From Clostridiales bacterium (lineage in GTDB: Bacteria > Bacillota > Clostridia > Saccharofermentanales > Saccharofermentanaceae), in assembly GCA_017612755.1 (NCBI GenBank), contig JAGAFH010000151.1:1-8057 (forward strand): a DNA stretch of 8,057 bases, read 5' to 3'. This document shows, piece by piece, positions 5,352 to 8,057 of the stretch (its first letter is position 1; each line of letters begins with the position of its first letter). The notes beneath the pieces were generated by a model that saw only the letters and a program-made list of their open reading frames with translations, was not told the DNA's origin and did not search any database. A program made the position numbers and the translations under genes.

Positions 5352-6869
5352 TAACCTCTTAAGTATCTCCTTTACTTCAGGCAGTGACTCCTTCAGTACT
5401 TCCACACACTTTGGATCGAACTGGACTCCCTCGCCTTCTTCGATGATGCTCATGGCCTTGGAAAGAGGGAAAGCCGGCTTATAGACACGGGGGGATGTAA
5501 GTGCATCCAATACATCCGCAACAGCCATGACTCTTGCAGACAGTGGTATATCTTCGCCGGAAAGCCCTTCCGGATATCCTTTACCATCCCATCTCTCATG
5601 GTGGTAGGCGGCCATATTCCTTGCCTCTGTGAGATAGTTCTCACCTTCCACATCCGAGATGGCTTTGTCGATTATGGCCTTACCGGAAGAGGTGTGGGTC
5701 TTCATGATCTCAAATTCTTCCTCAGTCAGTTTTCCGGTCTTGTTAAGTACCGCATCCGGTATCTGGATCTTACCTATATCATGAAGAGGAGCAGATTTAA
5801 CAACACCTTCTATGTATTCCTTTGTAAGGAGCTCCCGGTAGTATCCCTTACGCTTCAAACCCTCCAGGATCAATTTTACATATGCAGCCGTCTTCTGGAT
5901 GTGGGAGCCGGTATCCGAATCACGGACTTCGACCATATCAGCCATCAGTACCATCAGGCCGTTCTGCATCTTAAGGATATTCCGCAGCTGTCCGGCCATA
6001 TCAGTCTCCATCTTGCTGACCGTCCGGTAAAGATCTCCCACTTCGTTCTCAGACCGGATATCCATCTGTTGGAGCTTCTTAACGCTTTCATCCATAGCAT
6101 CCAGGTCACCGATATTATTGATGAAATCCTGGGAGGCAGCCGTGACGCCGGTAATGGGATAGATCAGGGAATATTCTATCTTTGTTACGTAGATGCCTAT
6201 TGCGACGACCGTAAAGATGGCAACAAAGAGCAAGGTGGTGCGGACATAACGGCCCAGTTCCGACCTGATATCGTTGACATCGATCTCTACGCACAGAAGG
6301 CCTGCCGGATCACCATTACTGTCGTATATGACTTTATATCCGTTGAGCATGTGGCCGTAATCTTCGGAATAACCATCAAGGACTCCGCTTTCAGTCTGTC
6401 TGTTCTTTACGGCTTCCTGAAGGATCAGTAACGTCTCATCCTCAAAACTTCCGGGTTCACAGGTGGTCCCCATGTAAGTATATATTCCGCCATTCTCCAG
6501 CTCTTCTTTGGTCTTGGTATTAATTGCATAACACAGACTGTGGATATCATCGATGTCCTCAAAATAGATGGCGTACAGATATGTGATATCAGAGTTCTCC
6601 TTGATCTTGTTCAGGCGCTCTCTCATATCTTCATATCCGTCAGGCATCTTACGCTCAGCGATCATATCTCCAAAGGAATAATCTGATGCGATGATATATG
6701 CATTCTCCAGTACGGTGGTCGTATATTTCTCATAGTTGGCCGTTACATTTCTCTCAAAGAGATGATAACCGATAAAGACCACCACTGCTGTAAGGATAAT
6801 GATAGCGATCACGGAATATAATGCCGTAACTACCTTTATGCTTAATCCTCTTTTTCTGTCACCCTTCAA
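5328..6869 (-). CDS. Membrane-anchored sensor HD-GYP protein, probable cyclic-di-GMP phosphodiesterase
   Basis: This 513-residue protein has a positively charged N-terminus, a membrane helix (about 13-38), an extracellular sensor of about 170 residues (39-210), a second helix (211-230), a linker helix (235-310) and a C-terminal HD-GYP domain. The sensor ends GYKVIYDSNGDPAGLLCVEIDVNDI, a Cache-like pattern. Catalytic-domain motifs are intact: RDSDTGSHI (316-324), HDIGK (363-367), HTSSGKAI (392-399), HHERWDGKGYP (423-433), AVADVLDALTSPRVY (449-463) and FDP (484-486). Such domains hydrolyse cyclic di-GMP to pGpG or GMP; no GGDEF or EAL domain is present. TTG 6869 is chosen because GGAG (6879-6882) lies 9 nt upstream; a TTG at 6893 has weaker support, and no ATG precedes the first helix. 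An external ligand probably controls turnover of the second messenger. Confidence 0.9.
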   Translation of the reverse strand: MKGDRKRGLSIKVVTALYSVIAIIILTAVVVFIGYHLFERNVTANYEKYTTTVLENAYIIASDYSFGDMIAERKMPDGYEDMRERLNKIKENSDITYLYAIYFEDIDDIHSLCYAINTKTKEELENGGIYTYMGTTCEPGSFEDETLLILQEAVKNRQTESGVLDGYSEDYGHMLNGYKVIYDSNGDPAGLLCVEIDVNDIRSELGRYVRTTLLFVAIFTVVAIGIYVTKIEYSLIYPITGVTAASQDFINNIGDLDAMDESVKKLQQMDIRSENEVGDLYRTVSKMETDMAGQLRNILKMQNGLMVLMADMVEVRDSDTGSHIQKTAAYVKLILEGLKRKGYYRELLTKEYIEGVVKSAPLHDIGKIQIPDAVLNKTGKLTEEEFEIMKTHTSSGKAIIDKAISDVEGENYLTEARNMAAYHHERWDGKGYPEGLSGEDIPLSARVMAVADVLDALTSPRVYKPAFPLSKAMSIIEEGEGVQFDPKCVEVLKESLPEVKEILKRLNPGYTEE

Positions 6870-6970
6870 AACACAACTCTCCGGACCGTCCAAATGCCGC
6901 CGGCTTCCCCCAAAAACTGCCGGTGCTCTGCTCTTCTATGAAATTGGTCCGGATTGACCCCCTCTCAGAC
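6870..6970 (-). promoter_or_regulatory. Structured mRNA leader of the HD-GYP gene
   Basis: In the roughly 100-nt leader, TCCGGACC (RNA 5' arm, 6946-6953) pairs perfectly over 8 bp with GGTCCGGA (6880-6887). The latter arm covers three of the four bases of the GGAG ribosome binding site (6879-6882). Inside lies CCGGC/GCCGG (6919-6923 with 6900-6904, 14-nt loop). The middle GACC can instead pair with an upstream GGTC (6956-6959 with 6946-6949), which would break the long stem and free the ribosome site. This is the logic of a translational switch, but no known riboswitch class is recognised, and the longer stem is clearly the stronger. Confidence 0.4.
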
Positions 6971-6976
6971 AGGAAC

Positions 6977-6985
6977 ATTATAGCA
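6977..6985 (-). promoter_or_regulatory. Extended -10 promoter for the HD-GYP gene
   Basis: Minus-strand TGCTATAAT contains a perfect TATAAT (6977-6982) with the TGn extension. The region 17 bp upstream (CGGTTT-like) is a poor -35 box, which extended -10 promoters tolerate. Transcription would start near 6970, about 100 nt ahead of the TTG start. Confidence 0.55.
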
Positions 6986-7007
6986 CATACGGGACGGGAA
7001 ACCGTGT

Positions 7008-7013
7008 TACAAT
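7008..7013 (+). promoter_or_regulatory. Possible -10 box for the small membrane-protein gene
   Basis: TACAAT matches TATAAT at 5 of 6 positions and lies 47 bp before the ATG at 7061. No recognisable -35 box sits at the right distance, so the call is weak. Confidence 0.25.
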
Positions 7014-7021
7014 AAATAAGG

Positions 7022-7049
7022 CAACGAAAAACGATCTGCCAACGAAAAA
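7022..7049 (+). repeat. Short direct repeat before the small membrane-protein gene
   Basis: CAACGAAAAA occurs twice (7022-7031 and 7040-7049) with 8 bp between copies, in the probable leader of the gene at 7061. The second copy runs into its ribosome binding site (AAGGAG, 7048-7053). It may be a small duplication or a protein site; no function is evident. Confidence 0.4.
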
Positions 7050-7060
7050 GGAGCCGGACC

Positions 7061-7483
7061 ATGAGTAACAGACACAAGATGTTCAGCATATGGAAGATCA
7101 TCGGATTTGTTATCGCGCTCGCCTCCCTAGGGTACAAGCTCTTTTACACCGCCACATACTTTGATTCCATATATGAATGGTGGAGCGGCCTGATCTTTAT
7201 ATTCTTCATTATCTATCTGACCGATCTTGTGATCTTAGCCAATTCCTTTACAAGAGGGATAATCACCATGTGCATTGCCATAGGAATGGCTGTCATATCC
7301 GTTGGTCTTATCTGCTTTGACGGTCTTGCTCTTCTGGCATTCGCAGCAAGTCTTGACGGCACGCCCCTGATCGAAAGAGGTTTTTATCCTCTTTCCCATC
7401 TCCTGAATATCGTGGCCTGTATCTTTGATCTCATCGGCTTTCTGAGTATCAGGAGAAAAGAAAAAAAGAAAAGCGTCACTTGA
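7061..7483 (+). CDS. Unrecognised small integral membrane protein
   Basis: I do not recognise a family. The 140-residue protein starts at ATG 7061 with AAGGAG 7 nt upstream, well placed. It is mostly hydrophobic, with about four membrane helices (roughly 10-30, 42-61, 67-97 and 112-129), and ends in the basic tail RRKEKKKS, which should lie in the cytosol. Acidic residues fall near helix ends (TDLVI at 54-58, CFDGL at 85-89), and no enzyme motif is visible. It is divergent from the HD-GYP gene across about 190 bp and convergent with the dihydrouridine synthase gene, whose stop lies 22 bp away. A role with the HD-GYP sensor is possible from position only. Confidence 0.75.
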   Translation: MSNRHKMFSIWKIIGFVIALASLGYKLFYTATYFDSIYEWWSGLIFIFFIIYLTDLVILANSFTRGIITMCIAIGMAVISVGLICFDGLALLAFAASLDGTPLIERGFYPLSHLLNIVACIFDLIGFLSIRRKEKKKSVT

Positions 7484-7505
7484 ACATCTTAATTACTGAC
7501 ACCTG

Positions 7506-8057
7506 TTATTCCAGGATGCGGTATACGGCTTCCTCATATTCCGGATATTTCTTCGCCTTTATAAGGCGTTTCATATCCCGGTCCTTTCCCTCGAAAAGAT
7601 CCTGCCAGTAAGACCACAGTTCCCTCATCTTGTGAAGGACATTGATGTCGGGTGACATGATCTTCTGATACTCATGATAAAGGGTGTCGTGAAATGTCCT
7701 GAATCTCACGATATCCGTCTCAAAAGCAACGCCTTTGAGCTTTCCTGCAAGGGACGGATCGGATACCAGCCCTCTTCCCAGCATCACGGGATCAAGGCTG
7801 CGGTCAAAACAAGAGGAAAACTCCTCGTAGTCTTTAACTGCGAAGATGTTTCCGTTATACACAAGGGGACATTGGGAATGTTCTACAGCATATGCGTAAA
7901 ACTCCTTCCGGATCTCCCCTTTATAGAAGTCGGATCTTATCCTGGGATGGACGATCAGTTCGCTTACGGGATAGCCGTTAAATATTTCTACAAGATCGTA
8001 GAATTCCTCAGGATCAAAGAAGCCTAATCTTGTTTTGACAGAGATCTTCAGCCCCTC
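7506..8057 (-). CDS. tRNA-dihydrouridine synthase (partial, N-terminus off the right edge)
   Basis: The visible 183 codons are the C-terminal part of a Dus flavoenzyme, which reduces uridines in the D-loop of tRNA using FMN and NADPH. Matching blocks are ISVKTRLGF (5-13 of the visible part; the Lys contacts flavin or substrate in this family), ELIVHPRIRSDFYKG (33-47, the HxRxR-type tRNA/FMN element), PLVYNGNI (64-71, FMN phosphate-binding strand) and DPVMLGRGLVSDP (89-101). A helical C-terminal domain follows (HDTLYHEYQKI, LHKMRELWSYWQDLF). The catalytic Cys region (NxGCP) and true start lie outside the window. The frame stays open to the right edge on a codon boundary. I cannot tell which Dus subgroup or tRNA positions it serves. 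No terminator is visible in the 22-bp gap to the convergent gene. Confidence 0.92.
   Translation of the reverse strand, partial: EGLKISVKTRLGFFDPEEFYDLVEIFNGYPVSELIVHPRIRSDFYKGEIRKEFYAYAVEHSQCPLVYNGNIFAVKDYEEFSSCFDRSLDPVMLGRGLVSDPSLAGKLKGVAFETDIVRFRTFHDTLYHEYQKIMSPDINVLHKMRELWSYWQDLFEGKDRDMKRLIKAKKYPEYEEAVYRILE

Noticed and set aside
5598..6431. 277-codon open frame on the plus strand
   Set aside because: It is antisense to the HD-GYP gene, whose motifs are intact throughout. No ribosome site or family pattern supports the plus-strand frame.
6870..6970. Cyclic-di-GMP (GEMM-type) riboswitch
   Set aside because: The leader lacks the conserved GCAAA-type core and tetraloop receptor features I would expect. 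Only simple stems are visible.
6994..7005. ACGG-GAAA-CCGT mini-hairpin between the divergent HD-GYP and membrane-protein genes
   Set aside because: It has only 4-bp arms and would lie upstream of both predicted transcript starts, so it is probably chance.
7484..7505. Terminator between the small membrane-protein gene and the dihydrouridine synthase gene
   Set aside because: Only 4-bp inverted repeats (GTCA/TGAC, CCTG/CAGG) without T-tracts are present.
1..8057. Mobile element, phage, CRISPR, toxin-antitoxin or defence island
   Set aside because: No transposase, integrase, terminal repeats, spaced repeat array or known defence domain is visible. Gene style and ribosome sites are uniform across the window.

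Overview
The window looks like ordinary chromosome of a low-to-moderate-GC Gram-positive anaerobe, most likely a Lachnospiraceae-type Clostridia (inference). Supporting signs are strong AGGAGG-type ribosome binding sites, frequent AGG/AGA arginine and ATA isoleucine codons, a ferredoxin-like flavoprotein, a ComER-like reductase, a Cache-like/HD-GYP sensor, and a cinnamoyl-esterase-type hydrolase like those of gut Butyrivibrio and Lactobacillus. I see no rRNA, tRNA, CRISPR array, insertion sequence, integrase or phage gene.

Layout. (1) Positions 1-1102, minus strand: an HXXEE-domain membrane protein, cut by the left edge, preceded in the same operon by an iron-sulfur-flavoprotein-type flavodoxin. 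A TetR-family regulator (1235-1792, plus) is divergent from them. The 132-bp gap holds two promoters with overlapping -10 boxes and a 12-bp palindrome, so local control by the TetR protein is the simplest reading. (2) Positions 1761-3875, minus strand: a tight three-gene operon of an alpha/beta hydrolase (cinnamoyl/feruloyl esterase type), an unrecognised small membrane protein and a ComER-like P5C-reductase homologue. Its 3' end overlaps the 3' end of the TetR gene by 32 bp. (3) Positions 3994-5304, plus strand: a membrane protein with two zinc ribbons and a probable Tim44-like C-terminal domain. (4) Positions 5328-6869, minus strand: a membrane-anchored HD-GYP protein, probably a cyclic-di-GMP phosphodiesterase, with a structured mRNA leader of about 100 nt. 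(5) Positions 7061-7483, plus strand: a small four-helix membrane protein. (6) Position 7506 to the right edge, minus strand: the C-terminal part of a tRNA-dihydrouridine synthase.

The genes alternate between divergent and convergent pairs with very short junctions: an overlap of 32 bp and gaps of 23 and 22 bp at the three convergent ends. Only one plausible intrinsic terminator is visible, between the zinc-ribbon gene and the HD-GYP gene. No single pathway joins the whole window. The best candidates for something undescribed are the TetR / Fe-S flavoprotein / HXXEE cassette, the HD-GYP leader with mutually exclusive stems over the start region, and the double zinc-ribbon membrane protein.
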